A stretch of DNA of 64,000 bases from Labedella gwakjiensis (GCF_003014675.1 NZ_PYAU01000001.1:3348001-3412000); one strand, 5' to 3'. Positions 10,050 through 19,501 are shown, numbered from the stretch's first letter. Program-made: numbers and translations. The notes: generated by a model not told the origin, from the letters alone.

Positions 10050-11075
10050 TCAGGCGGCGACGGACCCCGTGACGGGCTGGCGCTCGGCCTCGCCGACCGT
10101 CGACGCGATCGGGCTCTTCAGGGACAGCACCACGGCGGTCATCGCGGCCGTCAGGAGGCACGCGAGCACCATGTGGATGCCCACGAGGATCTCGGGGAGT
10201 CCGAGACGTGCCTGGGTGACTCCGACGATGATCTGAACGATCTCAGTGCCCAGCAGCCACAGCACGAAGGTGCGCGTCCGTGGGCGCGGCGGGAAGCGAA
10301 CGGCCCCGACGACGAGCACGACGGTCAGGCCCAGTGTGATGTAGGCAGGCCAGCTGTGGACGTGCTGGAGCAGCTCGGGATCGAGCCCGTTGCGCTTGGC
10401 GCCGCCGTCTCCAGCATGCGGTCCTGAGCCCGTCGTGAGGATGCCGACGACGACCGTGACGGCGACGAAGAAAGAGGTGAGATGCGCAAGACCCGCGTAC
10501 CAGGACGGCGCGACGCGCACCCGCGGTCCCGGCGCCTCGTAGACGCGGTACACGAGGACGGCGGCGAGGACGACGAGGACGACGCTCAGCACGAAGTGGA
10601 GTCCGACGACGTAGGGGTTGAGTCCGCTGAGGACCGTGATGCCGCCAACGATGGCCTGGAGGAAGACGCTCGCTGCCGGGATGATCGTGAGGACGAACAG
10701 GTCGCGGCGCTGTTTCCGGTAGCGGATCACGAAGAGGACCGCGAGGATCGCGATGATCTCCACCGCGAAGAACAGCGTGCGGTTGCCGAACTCGATGATG
10801 CCGTGGATGCCCATCTCGGGTGTCGTCACGAAGGAGTCGGCCGTGCAGCGCGGCCACGTGGGGCATCCGAGTCCTGCACCCGTGAGGCGGACGGCGCCGC
10901 CCGTTCCGACGATGACGGTCTGAGCGACGAAGTTCGCCCAGACGATGATGCGGACCCGGCGATCGATGCTCGTCGGCAGCCAGGCCCAAAAGTGCGCCAA
11001 CCGGATCCGCAGCCAGCCCCAGAAGCGCGCGAGCGCCTCCGTGAGACGGTTCGTCGTGCGGGTCGGGGCGTTCAT
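10050..11075 (-). CDS. ctaA: Heme A synthase (COX15/CtaA family)
   Basis: A 341-residue membrane protein with eight predicted hydrophobic helices. It oxidises the heme O methyl group to give heme A. Conserved helix histidines appear in IHGIIEFGNRTLF, LHFVLSV, HVHSWPAYI and GIHMVLA. The GAVRLTGAGLGCPTWPRC loop is the actinobacterial CtaA signature. I placed the start at the ATG giving MNAPTRTT, because GCAGGAAG lies just upstream; an in-frame ATG 22 codons earlier has no such site. Confidence 0.94.
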   Translation of the reverse strand: MNAPTRTTNRLTEALARFWGWLRIRLAHFWAWLPTSIDRRVRIIVWANFVAQTVIVGTGGAVRLTGAGLGCPTWPRCTADSFVTTPEMGIHGIIEFGNRTLFFAVEIIAILAVLFVIRYRKQRRDLFVLTIIPAASVFLQAIVGGITVLSGLNPYVVGLHFVLSVVLVVLAAVLVYRVYEAPGPRVRVAPSWYAGLAHLTSFFVAVTVVVGILTTGSGPHAGDGGAKRNGLDPELLQHVHSWPAYITLGLTVVLVVGAVRFPPRPRTRTFVLWLLGTEIVQIIVGVTQARLGLPEILVGIHMVLACLLTAAMTAVVLSLKSPIASTVGEAERQPVTGSVAA

Positions 11076-11145
11076 CTCGACTTCTTCCTGCGTTCTTTTG
11101 CTGAAAGGCCGCCCGGACGACGTCCCGCGGGCATGCTGCACCCTG

Positions 11146-11151
11146 TAGAAT
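11146..11151 (+). promoter_or_regulatory. Candidate -10 box for the suf operon and its long leader
   Basis: TAGAAT lies 255 bases before the sufB ATG, in the 331-base gap between the ctaA and sufB starts. No good -35 is visible. The gap holds several short G+C-rich inverted repeats but no gene I can support and no sufR-type regulator. If this -10 is used, the suf mRNA has a leader of about 250 bases. Confidence 0.35.
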
Positions 11152-11406
11152 CGTGGGGTTGAGGCCGGGACCGGATCGGCTGGTGTTCGCGGAGAGGGAT
11201 TCTCCCGAACGGCGACGGTCCGATCGGTGCTTCCACAACCATTCTACGGAGACGACGAGGTCTCGAGAACCATGCCCGAACGGGTCGGGTGCCCGGGAAC
11301 GGGGCTCGCTCGTCGGGAGCTGTGCCTCATCGCACGGTGTCACGTGTCGGTTCGGGGAATGCGTGTTCGCACGCCCCTGTTGCCGATGGAGGAGAGAGAG
11401 GTAGTC

Positions 11407-12825
11407 ATGTCGGACGTCCTGATCGATCGCCCAGAGCTCGAGAGCCTCGGCGTGTACGAATTCGGCTGGTCGGACTCCGACGTCGCGGGGGCTTCCGCGC
11501 GCCGTGGAGTGTCGCCGGAGGTCGTCGCGGACATCTCGCGACTGAAGGACGAGCCGGAGTGGATGCTCAAGCGCCGCATGCGCGGGCTCGACCTCTTCGG
11601 TCGTAAGCCGATGCCCACGTGGGGCGCAGACCTCTCGGACATCGACTTCGACAACATCAAGTACTTCGTCCGGTCGACGGAGCGCCAGGCCGCGACGTGG
11701 GAAGAGCTTCCCGACGACATCAAGAACACGTACGAGCGCCTCGGCATCCCGGAGGCGGAGCGCCAGCGCCTCGTCGCCGGAGTCGCGGCCCAGTACGAGT
11801 CCGAGGTGGTCTACCACCAGATCAACGAGGAGCTCGAGCGCCAGGGTGTCATCTTCATGGACACCGACACGGCGCTGAAGGAGCACCCCGAGTTCTTCGA
11901 GGAGTACTTCGGCACGGTCATCCCCGCCGGCGACAACAAGTTCGCGGCGCTCAACACGGCCGTGTGGTCGGGCGGCTCGTTCGTCTACGTCCCCCCGGGC
12001 GTCCACGTCGAGATCCCGCTCCAGGCGTACTTCCGCATCAACACGGAGAACATGGGCCAGTTCGAGAGAACGCTCATCATCGCCGACGAGGGCAGCTACG
12101 TCCACTACATCGAGGGCTGCACCGCCCCGATCTATAAGTCGGACTCGCTGCACTCCGCCGTGGTCGAGATCATCGTGAAGAAGAACGCCCGCGTTCGCTA
12201 CACGACGATCCAGAACTGGTCGAACAACGTCTACAACCTCGTCACCAAGCGTGCGATCGCCCAGGAGGGCGCGACGATGGAGTGGATCGACGGCAACATC
12301 GGGTCCAAGGTCACGATGAAGTACCCGTCCATCTACCTCACCGGTGAGCACGCGAAGGGCGAGACGCTCTCCGTCGCGTTCGCCGGCCCGGGCCAGCACC
12401 AGGACGCCGGGGCCAAGATGATCCACATGGCGCCGTACACGCAGTCGTCGATCGTCTCCAAGTCGATCGCGCGCGGCGGCGGACGTGCCGGATACCGCGG
12501 AGAGGTCAGGGTGGACGCCAACGCGCACCACTCGGCCAACACGGTCCGATGCGACGCCCTGCTCGTGGACTCGATCTCGCGCAGCGACACCTACCCGGCG
12601 ATCGACATCCGCGTCGACGACGTGCAGCTCGGCCACGAGGCGACAGTGTCCCGCGTGAGCGAGGAGCAGCTCTTCTACCTCATGTCCCGCGGAATGCCGG
12701 AGGACGAGGCCATGGCCATGATCGTGCGCGGGTTCATCGAGCCCATCGCGCGAGAGCTCCCCATGGAATACGCGCTCGAACTCAACAAGCTCATCGAAAT
12801 GGGCATGGAAGGATCCGTCGGCTAG
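11407..12825 (+). CDS. sufB: Fe-S cluster assembly protein SufB
   Basis: A 472-residue scaffold subunit of the SufBC2D complex, which builds iron-sulfur clusters in the cytosol. It shows the SufB signatures [18 protein letters not shown] and [17 protein letters not shown] (cluster-ligand cysteine region) and the C-terminal [20 protein letters not shown]. The frame stays open well upstream, but GAGAGAGAGG before the ATG at 11407 ([10 protein letters not shown]) marks the start. sufD begins at the base after its stop. Confidence 0.96.
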   Translation: MSDVLIDRPELESLGVYEFGWSDSDVAGASARRGVSPEVVADISRLKDEPEWMLKRRMRGLDLFGRKPMPTWGADLSDIDFDNIKYFVRSTERQAATWEELPDDIKNTYERLGIPEAERQRLVAGVAAQYESEVVYHQINEELERQGVIFMDTDTALKEHPEFFEEYFGTVIPAGDNKFAALNTAVWSGGSFVYVPPGVHVEIPLQAYFRINTENMGQFERTLIIADEGSYVHYIEGCTAPIYKSDSLHSAVVEIIVKKNARVRYTTIQNWSNNVYNLVTKRAIAQEGATMEWIDGNIGSKVTMKYPSIYLTGEHAKGETLSVAFAGPGQHQDAGAKMIHMAPYTQSSIVSKSIARGGGRAGYRGEVRVDANAHHSANTVRCDALLVDSISRSDTYPAIDIRVDDVQLGHEATVSRVSEEQLFYLMSRGMPEDEAMAMIVRGFIEPIARELPMEYALELNKLIEMGMEGSVG

Positions 12826-14046
12826 ATGACGACCGCAGTGCCGGCTGGAACACCCAGCCAGACCCTCGAGACCACCGGCCAACACGGCTTCAAGGCCCAC
12901 AGCGACGGCGTGGGGCGCTTCGTCCCCGTCCAGACGCGATCGGAGCGCTTCACGTCGACGAACGTCGACGACTTCGCCGCCGTCACGGGACGCGAGCAGT
13001 CCTGGAAGCTCACCCCCGTCGACAAGCTCGGAGAGCTCATCTCCGGCGACCTCGACGGCTCGGCGTACGCCGTCGACGCCGATTCCGTCGACGGAGTCTC
13101 CGTCGCGTGGGCCGACGCGGCGAGCACCGAGCGCGGGCTCGCCGGCATCCCGGAGGAGCGAGCGGCGGCGAACGCCTGGTCGCAGACAGCCGATGTGCTG
13201 CGCATCGATGTCTCCGGAGAAGAGAAGAAGCGCGCAGTGATCCGCCGCTCGACGCTCGGCACGACGCCGCGCGCCGCGCACACGGTGATCACAGCCGCGC
13301 CCTTCAGCTCCGGACTCGTGATCCTCGACAGCGCCGGTCAGGCGAAGCTCACGGAGAACGTCGAGATCGTCGTCGGCGACGGCGCCCACCTCACCGTCGT
13401 GAGCGTGCAGGGCTGGGACGACGACGCTCTCCACCTCGCCGCGCACTTCGCGAAGATCGGGCGCGACGCCAAGCTCAAGCACGTCGTCGTGTCGCTCGGC
13501 GGCTCCGTCGTGCGCGTGAACCCGTCGACGCACCTCGCGTCGGAGGGCGGCGACATCGAGGCGCTCGGGCTCTACTTCTCTGACGCCGGCCAGCACCTCG
13601 AGCAGCAGGTCTACGTCAACCACGACGCTCCGCACACCCGCAGCCGCGTGACCTACAAGGGTGCACTGCAAGGGCAGGGGGCCCGCTCCGTCTGGATCGG
13701 CGACGTGCTCATCGGGCAGAAGGCCACGGGCACCGACTCGTACGAGCAGAACCGCAACCTCGTCCTCACGGACGGCACCCGCGCCGACTCGATCCCGAAC
13801 CTCGAGATCGAGACCGGTGACATCGCGGGAGCAGGGCACGCGAGCGCGACCGGCCGTTTCGACGACGAGCAGCTGTTCTACCTGCAGGCTCGTGGGATCT
13901 CGGAGGAGGAGGCTCGACGCCTCGTCGTGCGCGGGTTCCTCACCGAGATCGTGCAGCAGATCGACGACGCCGAGCTCCAGGAACGCCTGGGCACGGCCAT
14001 CGAGGCCGAGCTCGCCGGAACCACCCTGTCAGCGGGTGAGCGCTGA
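12826..14046 (+). CDS. sufD: Fe-S cluster assembly protein SufD
   Basis: A 406-residue SufB paralogue that pairs with SufB in the assembly scaffold. The conserved C-terminal part carries KGALQGQGARSVWIGDVLI, NLEIETGDIAGAGHASATG (the SufD histidine region) and ARGISEEEARRLVVRGF. The ATG follows the sufB TAG with no spacer, so translation is surely coupled. The Rieske ferredoxin gene starts 2 bases after its stop. Confidence 0.95.
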   Translation: MTTAVPAGTPSQTLETTGQHGFKAHSDGVGRFVPVQTRSERFTSTNVDDFAAVTGREQSWKLTPVDKLGELISGDLDGSAYAVDADSVDGVSVAWADAASTERGLAGIPEERAAANAWSQTADVLRIDVSGEEKKRAVIRRSTLGTTPRAAHTVITAAPFSSGLVILDSAGQAKLTENVEIVVGDGAHLTVVSVQGWDDDALHLAAHFAKIGRDAKLKHVVVSLGGSVVRVNPSTHLASEGGDIEALGLYFSDAGQHLEQQVYVNHDAPHTRSRVTYKGALQGQGARSVWIGDVLIGQKATGTDSYEQNRNLVLTDGTRADSIPNLEIETGDIAGAGHASATGRFDDEQLFYLQARGISEEEARRLVVRGFLTEIVQQIDDAELQERLGTAIEAELAGTTLSAGER

Positions 14047-14048
14047 TC

Positions 14049-14372
14049 GTGCAGGAGAACGTCTGCCCGCTCTCCGAGCTGGCACCCAATCAGGCCAAGC
14101 GCGTCGTCGTCGGGGGAGCGCCCATCGCTCTCGTCCTCGACGGCGACGGAGTCGTGCACGCCATCGGCGACACCTGCACGCACGGCGATATCTCGCTCGC
14201 CGAGGGTTTCGTCGAGGACGACACCCTCGAGTGCTGGGCGCACGGCTCGAAGTTCGAGCTCACCACAGGGAAGCCCCTGACGCTGCCGGCCTACGAACCC
14301 GTCCCCGTCTACGCGGTCGAACTCCGCGACGGCGACATCTACATCGACCCGACCGTAACGAAAGAGATCTAG
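14049..14372 (+). CDS. Rieske-type [2Fe-2S] ferredoxin in the suf operon
   Basis: A 107-residue single-domain Rieske protein. The ligand pattern is Cys-X-His (CTHGD) then 16 residues later Cys-X2-His (CWAHGS), the two-Cys two-His Rieske set. There is no membrane anchor, so it is soluble. It starts at GTG 14049 between sufD and sufC, a position common in actinobacterial suf operons. An electron-donor role in cluster assembly is inferred from position only. A ferredoxin subunit of a ring-hydroxylating oxygenase is the usual database name but no oxygenase is nearby. Confidence 0.88.
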   Translation: MQENVCPLSELAPNQAKRVVVGGAPIALVLDGDGVVHAIGDTCTHGDISLAEGFVEDDTLECWAHGSKFELTTGKPLTLPAYEPVPVYAVELRDGDIYIDPTVTKEI

Positions 14373-14376
14373 TCCC

Positions 14377-15141
14377 ATGTCTGTACTCGAAATCCGCGAC
14401 CTCCACGTCAGTGTGGAGACCGATCAGGGAACGAAGCCCATCCTGAAGGGCGTCGACCTCACGATCCGCAAGGGCGAGACGCACGCGATCATGGGGCCGA
14501 ACGGCTCGGGCAAGTCGACGCTCGCCTACACGATCGCCGGCCACCCCAAGTACACGGTCGAGTCGGGAAGCATCACGCTCGACGGCGAGGACGTGCTCGC
14601 GATGAGCGTCGACGAGCGCGCCCGTGCCGGCCTCTTCCTCGCGATGCAGTACCCGGTGGAGATCCCGGGAGTGACCGTCACCAACTTCCTCCGCACCGCC
14701 AAGACGGCGATCGACGGCGAAGCTCCGTCGGTGCGCAGCTGGATCAAGGACGTGCGCAGCGCGATGAGCGACCTGCGGATGGACTCCACGTTCGCGGAGC
14801 GCAATGTCAACGAGGGGTTCTCGGGCGGCGAGAAGAAGCGCCACGAGATCCTCCAGCTCGAGCTGCTCAAGCCGTCGTTCGCCGTGCTCGACGAGACCGA
14901 CTCGGGGCTCGACGTCGACGCGCTCAAGATCGTCTCGGAGGGCGTCAACCGCGCCAAGGAGAACACCGGCCTCGGCGTCCTCCTCATCACCCACTACACG
15001 CGCATCCTCCGGTACATCAAGCCTGACTTCGTCCACGTGTTCGTCGCCGGGAAGGTCGCTGAGCAGGGTGGGCCGGAGCTGGCGGACCGCCTCGAGGACG
15101 AGGGATACGATCGCTATCTCTCCGACGCTCCCGTAGCATAA
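14377..15141 (+). CDS. sufC: Fe-S cluster assembly ATPase SufC
   Basis: A 254-residue ABC-type ATPase of the SufBCD complex. It has Walker A GPNGSGKST, the SufC-specific signature FSGGEKKRHEI in place of LSGGQ, and Walker B FAVLDETDSGLDVDALK. Typical length and not membrane-associated. It follows the Rieske gene by 4 bases and precedes the SufT-like gene by 5. Confidence 0.97.
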   Translation: MSVLEIRDLHVSVETDQGTKPILKGVDLTIRKGETHAIMGPNGSGKSTLAYTIAGHPKYTVESGSITLDGEDVLAMSVDERARAGLFLAMQYPVEIPGVTVTNFLRTAKTAIDGEAPSVRSWIKDVRSAMSDLRMDSTFAERNVNEGFSGGEKKRHEILQLELLKPSFAVLDETDSGLDVDALKIVSEGVNRAKENTGLGVLLITHYTRILRYIKPDFVHVFVAGKVAEQGGPELADRLEDEGYDRYLSDAPVA

Positions 15142-15146
15142 AGGCC

Positions 15147-15476
15147 ATGGTCACGACGCTCGCTCCCGACAAGTTCGACCAGGTCGAGGAAGCACTCAAG
15201 GATGTGATGGATCCCGAGTTGGGGATCAACATCGTCGATCTCGGTCTCATCTACGATCTCGGGTGGGACGACGAGAACAACGCCCTCATCATCCACATGA
15301 CCCTCACATCGGCCGGGTGCCCGCTCACCGACGTGCTCGAGGAGCAGACGGCCGAGGCCCTCGATGGCGTGGTCGACGCGTTCCGGATCAACTGGGTGTG
15401 GATGCCGCCGTGGGGTCCAGAGAAGATCACCGATGATGGACGCGACATGATGCGCGCGCTCGGATTCGCCATCTGA
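15147..15476 (+). CDS. MIP18/DUF59 Fe-S assembly factor, SufT-like
   Basis: A 109-residue MIP18-family protein that helps deliver or mature Fe-S clusters. It shows DPELGINIVDLGLIYDL near the N-terminus and the conserved cysteine in TSAGCPLTDVLEEQ. It ends the suf operon; a hairpin terminator follows directly. The usual sufS desulfurase and sufU carrier genes are not between sufC and this gene, nor elsewhere in the window. Confidence 0.9.
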   Translation: MVTTLAPDKFDQVEEALKDVMDPELGINIVDLGLIYDLGWDDENNALIIHMTLTSAGCPLTDVLEEQTAEALDGVVDAFRINWVWMPPWGPEKITDDGRDMMRALGFAI

Positions 15477-15482
15477 CCAACT

Positions 15483-15514
15483 CGAAGCCGACCGGTTCGC
15501 CCCGGTCGGCTTCG
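15483..15514 (+). terminator. Terminator of the suf operon
   Basis: A perfect 13-bp stem (15483-15495 with 15502-15514) around a 6-base loop, ending TTCGTCGTTC. It lies 6 bases after the SufT-like stop. Confidence 0.8.
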
Positions 15515-15531
15515 TCGTTCCTGGAGGTCCC

Positions 15532-16716
15532 ATGACCGAGCCGACGGACGAGCTGTCCGCTGCACCGATCGACGTGCTCCGCTCCCGAACGAGCGAGAAA
15601 TGGCGCGAGTACCCCGACGACGTCATCCCCATGTTCGTCGCCGAATCCGACTTCCCTCTCGCAGAGCCGATCGCTCGAGCCCTGCACGCCGCAATCGAGG
15701 CGGGCGATACCGGCTACGTCGCCTCCCGGACGGGCCTGCCCGACGCCTTCGCGGGCTTCGCACGGCGGCACTGGGGATGGGATCTCGCCGACGCCACGGT
15801 ACAGACCACCGCTGACGTGAGCATGGGGATCGTCGAGATCCTGCGGCGCATCGACGTCGGTACGGGGCTCGTCATCACCCCTCCCGTCTATCCGCCGTTC
15901 TACATGCTCGCCGACGAGGCGGGCGCCACTGTGGTCGACGTCCCGCTCCTCGAAACGGGCGCGCTCGACCTCGAGGGGATCGAGCGTGCGTTCCGGGCGG
16001 GGTCGCGCGCGCTCCTGCTGTGCAACCCGCACAATCCGCTCGGGTACCCGCACGATGCTGGATCCCTCGCCGAGCTCGCCGATCTCGCCGACCGCTTCGA
16101 CGCCACCATCGTCAGCGACGAGATCCACGCACCCCTCACGCATTCCGACGCTCGCTTCGTCCCGTGGCTGTCGGTGTCGGACGCTGCGCGCCGGACCGGA
16201 TTCGCGCTGCACGCTGCGAGCAAAGCCTGGAACATCGCCGGGCTGAAGTGCGCCCTCATGATCGCCGCCTCGCCGCGGACCACCGCCGTGCTCCGTTCCC
16301 TCCCCGTCGAGGTCGCCTGGCGAACCGGGCAGTTCGGAGTCATCGCGAGCATTGCGGCGTATACGGAGGGCGATGCGTGGCTCGCACGCGCCGTTCGCAC
16401 CATCGAACGCAACCGCCACACGCTCGTCCGCCGGCTCGGCACCGAGCTCCCGGATGTCGTCGTCTCCGAGCCGCGCGCCGGGTATCTCGCGTGGGTCGAC
16501 GTCTCGTCACTCGGTCTCGGGGAGGAACCGGCAGACGTCATCCTGCGCCGAGCACGGGTGGCCCTCCGCACCGGCAGCGACTTCGGGCCAGGGGGAGCTG
16601 GACGTGTGCGCGTCAACATCGCGTGCGACCCCGCGCTCCTCGAGGAGGCGATCGACCGGATCGTGGTCGTGGCCGACGAGGTACGCGACGCCGATAGGTC
16701 GCGCGCGACGTCGTAG
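15532..16716 (+). CDS. MalY/PatB-family PLP-dependent C-S lyase or aminotransferase
   Basis: A 394-residue fold-type I PLP enzyme of the MalY/PatB group, typically a cystathionine beta-lyase. It begins IDVLRSRTSEKWREYPDD, the family opening in which a substrate-specific W/KW segment is expected. NPHNPLGYP carries the PLP-ring asparagine, and HAASKAWNIAGLKCA carries the Schiff-base lysine. A GGAGG site precedes the ATG. Lying straight after suf it could supply sulfide or cysteine-related products. That link is speculative, because a terminator separates the two. Confidence 0.85.
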   Translation: MTEPTDELSAAPIDVLRSRTSEKWREYPDDVIPMFVAESDFPLAEPIARALHAAIEAGDTGYVASRTGLPDAFAGFARRHWGWDLADATVQTTADVSMGIVEILRRIDVGTGLVITPPVYPPFYMLADEAGATVVDVPLLETGALDLEGIERAFRAGSRALLLCNPHNPLGYPHDAGSLAELADLADRFDATIVSDEIHAPLTHSDARFVPWLSVSDAARRTGFALHAASKAWNIAGLKCALMIAASPRTTAVLRSLPVEVAWRTGQFGVIASIAAYTEGDAWLARAVRTIERNRHTLVRRLGTELPDVVVSEPRAGYLAWVDVSSLGLGEEPADVILRRARVALRTGSDFGPGGAGRVRVNIACDPALLEEAIDRIVVVADEVRDADRSRATS

Positions 16717-16717
16717 A
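16712..16717 (+). promoter_or_regulatory. Probable -10 box (TAGACT) for the ABC-F gene
   Basis: TAGACT lies at the very end of the preceding aminotransferase gene, 79 bases before the ABC-F GTG. No clear -35 is visible. Confidence 0.4.
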
Positions 16718-16796
16718 CTGGGAGGCTGATCCCCCCTCCACCCCTACCGTCGAAGCGGCGAGCCCCTGCGCGCGCCCGACGAGAAACGGACACACC

Positions 16797-18395
16797 GTGC
16801 TGAGCGTTCACGACCTCGAGATCCGCGTGGGAGCGCGCGTACTCATGGAGGGCGTCGACTTCCGGGTGTCCGATGGAGACAAGATCGGCCTCGTCGGCCG
16901 GAACGGCGCGGGCAAGACCACGCTCACCAAGGTGCTCGCGGGGGAGCTGCAGCCGAACGCCGGCTCCGTCGATCTCAGCGGGGAGCTCGGCTATCTGCCC
17001 CAGGACCCGCGCTCCGGAGACCCGGAGGAGCTCGCACGCACCCGCATCCTCAACGCCCGCGGCCTCGGCAGTCTCGTGCTCGGTATGCAGGAGTCGACGA
17101 TGGCGATGGCATCGTCGGACGCCGCAGAGAGCGCCGCAGCCATGAAGCGCTACGGCGACCTCGAGGAGCGGTTCCACACGCTCGGCGGCTATTCGGCCGA
17201 GGCCGAGGCTGCATCGATCGCGAGCAACCTCGCGCTCCCGGATCGCATCCTCGACCAGCCCCTCAAGACGCTCTCGGGTGGTCAACGCCGGCGTATCGAG
17301 CTGGCGCGGATCCTGTTCTCCGACGCGCGAACCATGATCCTCGACGAGCCCACGAACCACCTCGACGCCGACTCCGTCGTGTGGCTCCGCGACTTCCTCA
17401 AGAACTACACGGGCGGATTCATCGTGATCAGCCACGACGTCGAGCTCGTCGGCGAGACGGTCAACCGTGTGTTCTATCTGGACGCGAATCGCCAGGTCAT
17501 CGACACGTACAACATGAACTGGAAGAACTACCAGAAGCAGCGCGAGGCCGACGAGGAGCGCCGCAAGAAGGAGCGCGTCAACGTCGAGAAGAAGGCCACG
17601 ACGTTGCAGTTGCAGGCTGCGCGTTTCGGGGCGAAGGCATCGAAGGCCGCCGCCGCGCACCAGATGGTCGCGCGCGCCGAGAAGATGCTCGCGGGTCTCG
17701 ACGAGGTGCGCGCGGTCGACCGCGTCGCGAAGCTGCGCTTCCCGCAGCCGGCCCCGTGCGGGCGGACACCTCTCATGGCATCCAACCTCTCCCGGTCGTA
17801 CGGCTCCCTCGAGATCTTCACCGCGGTGGATCTCGCGATCGACCGGGGAAGCAAGGTGGTCATCCTCGGCTTCAACGGTGCGGGCAAGACCACACTTCTC
17901 CGTATTCTGGCCGGCGTCGACAAGCCGGACACCGGCCAGATCGAGCCGGGTCACGGACTTCGCATCGGCTACTACGCCCAGGAGCACGAGACCCTCGACG
18001 TCAAGCGATCCGTGCTCGAGAACATGGTGTCGTCGTCGCCGAACATCACCGAGACGGAAGCGAGGAAGGTGCTCGGCTCCTTCCTCTTCACGGGCGACGA
18101 CTCGCACAAGCCGGCCGGCGTCCTCTCGGGCGGCGAGAAGACACGACTCGCTCTCGCCATGATCGTCGTCTCCGGGGCCAACGTGCTCCTCCTGGACGAG
18201 CCGACCAACAACCTCGACCCGGCGAGCCGCGACGAGATCCTGGACGCTCTCGCGCACTACGAGGGCGCCGTGGTCCTCGTCAGTCACGACGAGGGTGCGG
18301 TCGAAGCCCTCAACCCCGAGCGTGTGCTCATCCTGCCCGACGGGGTCGAGGATCACTGGAACAAGGACTACGCCGAGCTCATCTCGCTCGCCTGA
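16797..18395 (+). CDS. ABC-F family ATP-binding protein
   Basis: A 532-residue soluble protein with two ABC ATPase domains and no membrane segment. Domain 1 has Walker A GRNGAGKTT, signature LSGGQRRRIELARIL and Walker B MILDEPTNHLD. A charged linker (KNYQKQREADEERRKKERV) follows. Domain 2 has GFNGAGKTT, LSGGEKTRLALAMI and LLLDEPTNNLD. ABC-F proteins act on the ribosome in translation or antibiotic protection; the subfamily cannot be fixed by eye. The GTG start gives MLSVHDLEIRVG, the usual opening. Confidence 0.92.
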   Translation: MLSVHDLEIRVGARVLMEGVDFRVSDGDKIGLVGRNGAGKTTLTKVLAGELQPNAGSVDLSGELGYLPQDPRSGDPEELARTRILNARGLGSLVLGMQESTMAMASSDAAESAAAMKRYGDLEERFHTLGGYSAEAEAASIASNLALPDRILDQPLKTLSGGQRRRIELARILFSDARTMILDEPTNHLDADSVVWLRDFLKNYTGGFIVISHDVELVGETVNRVFYLDANRQVIDTYNMNWKNYQKQREADEERRKKERVNVEKKATTLQLQAARFGAKASKAAAAHQMVARAEKMLAGLDEVRAVDRVAKLRFPQPAPCGRTPLMASNLSRSYGSLEIFTAVDLAIDRGSKVVILGFNGAGKTTLLRILAGVDKPDTGQIEPGHGLRIGYYAQEHETLDVKRSVLENMVSSSPNITETEARKVLGSFLFTGDDSHKPAGVLSGGEKTRLALAMIVVSGANVLLLDEPTNNLDPASRDEILDALAHYEGAVVLVSHDEGAVEALNPERVLILPDGVEDHWNKDYAELISLA

Positions 18396-18437
18396 ATAAC
18401 GGGCCCCGCGATCGTCTCGTCGCGGTCCACCGCGGGA

Positions 18438-19280
18438 TCAGCGTGAGGCGTCGATCAATTCGTCCTCGACGTCCGCGTCCGTCCGCTTCTCACGTCGTCT
18501 GCGCTCGCGCTTCTCGGCTCGCTCCTGCTCCTCGGGGTCGTCGGCGTTGAGAGCGCGGTACTCCTGACGGATCGCGTACCCGAGGAAGACGAAGCCGAGG
18601 ATCCCGAAGATGAGCCATTGGAAGGCGTAGGACAGGTGGGCGCCCTCGTCCGCGACGGGACGTTGCGCCGCAGCCGGTCGGGTCTCCGCCGGCGCCGGCG
18701 ACTCGTCGACGAGCAGGCCATAGGCGCCGGTGTACGTGGGTTCCCCGATGCGCTCGGCCAGCTCGGGCAGGTGGATCGTCGCGATCTGGCCCTCGCCCGC
18801 GCCGCGGCCGGCGACCGTCGGCTCACCCGGGCGCAACCGCACCGTCACCGTCACGGTGCCGCTCGGTGCGGCCGGGACGACATCCGGGAGATCCTGCTCG
18901 TTGCCCGTCGGCAGCCATCCTCGGTCCACGACGAACACGGAGCCGTCCGTGGTCCGGAACGGGACGAGCTGCTCGAAGCCGGGCTGACCTCCACGCGGAC
19001 GATTTCTGACGAGGACCTCGTCGTCGGTCAGATACGTACCCTCGAGGACGACCGGGCGCCACTCGTCGGCCGGGTCGAACGCATCGAGGTCGGGCAGGAG
19101 CGCGTCGACGGCGACGGGACGCGCATCGTAGTTGTCGGTGACCAGGGAGATCTCGTGGGTCTTCTCCGCGCGGCGGGCGAGCTGCCAATTCGAGAGGAGC
19201 ACGCAGACGATCGCGAACACGATCGCGACGGCGAGGTACCCGAACCACCTCCGCGAGAACGCGAAACGCCAACGGTTCAT
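18438..19280 (-). CDS. SURF1-family cytochrome oxidase assembly protein
   Basis: A 280-residue membrane protein with the SURF1 layout: an N-terminal helix (about 13-31), a large extracytoplasmic domain with VLVRNRPRGGQPGFEQLVPF and VVDRGWLP, and a second helix near 225-245 (FQWLIFGILGFVFLGYAI). The C-tail is highly charged. SURF1 aids heme A insertion into cytochrome aa3, matching ctaA and ctaB at 8875-11075. The ATG (MNRWRFAFSRRW) overlaps the upstream stop as ATGA; the frame is open further upstream but without support. Confidence 0.9.
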   Translation of the reverse strand: MNRWRFAFSRRWFGYLAVAIVFAIVCVLLSNWQLARRAEKTHEISLVTDNYDARPVAVDALLPDLDAFDPADEWRPVVLEGTYLTDDEVLVRNRPRGGQPGFEQLVPFRTTDGSVFVVDRGWLPTGNEQDLPDVVPAAPSGTVTVTVRLRPGEPTVAGRGAGEGQIATIHLPELAERIGEPTYTGAYGLLVDESPAPAETRPAAAQRPVADEGAHLSYAFQWLIFGILGFVFLGYAIRQEYRALNADDPEEQERAEKRERRRREKRTDADVEDELIDASR

Positions 19281-19501
19281 CGTTCGCTCTCCGCGGCCAG
19301 GGGAACGACGGACACCGGGAAGTCTCGAGCCGCTAGGAAGTCGTGCAGATAGTCGACATGCTCGTCGCAGGCGAGCCAGACCTTGGTGCGTTCCGGGCCG
19401 TGGATACGGGGATTGCGCCATTCGACCCGCGAGGTCGCCGTGGCGACGCAGCCCGCGCGTGAACACGTGTGGCGAGCGATCTCGCCGCCGAGCCCGATCA
19501 C
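19277..19501 (-). CDS. Conserved small Cys/His protein of actinobacteria, function unknown
   Basis: A 74-residue protein starting at GTG with GGAG 7 bases before. It overlaps the DUF3099 stop (GTGA) and the SURF1 start (ATGA). Visible are CSRAGC near residues 13-18, ACDEH near 44-48, a basic VEWRNPRIH segment and a C-terminal LHDFLAARDFPVSVV. The cysteines and histidine suggest a small metal-binding or redox protein. I recognise it as conserved in related genomes but know no function. Its place before SURF1 hints at respiratory-complex assembly. Confidence 0.78.
   Translation of the reverse strand: MIGLGGEIARHTCSRAGCVATATSRVEWRNPRIHGPERTKVWLACDEHVDYLHDFLAARDFPVSVVPLAAESER

Noticed and set aside
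10243-13839. A 1198-residue minus-strand open frame
   Set aside because: It runs antisense through sufB and sufD and out of frame through ctaA. The real genes have clear motifs.
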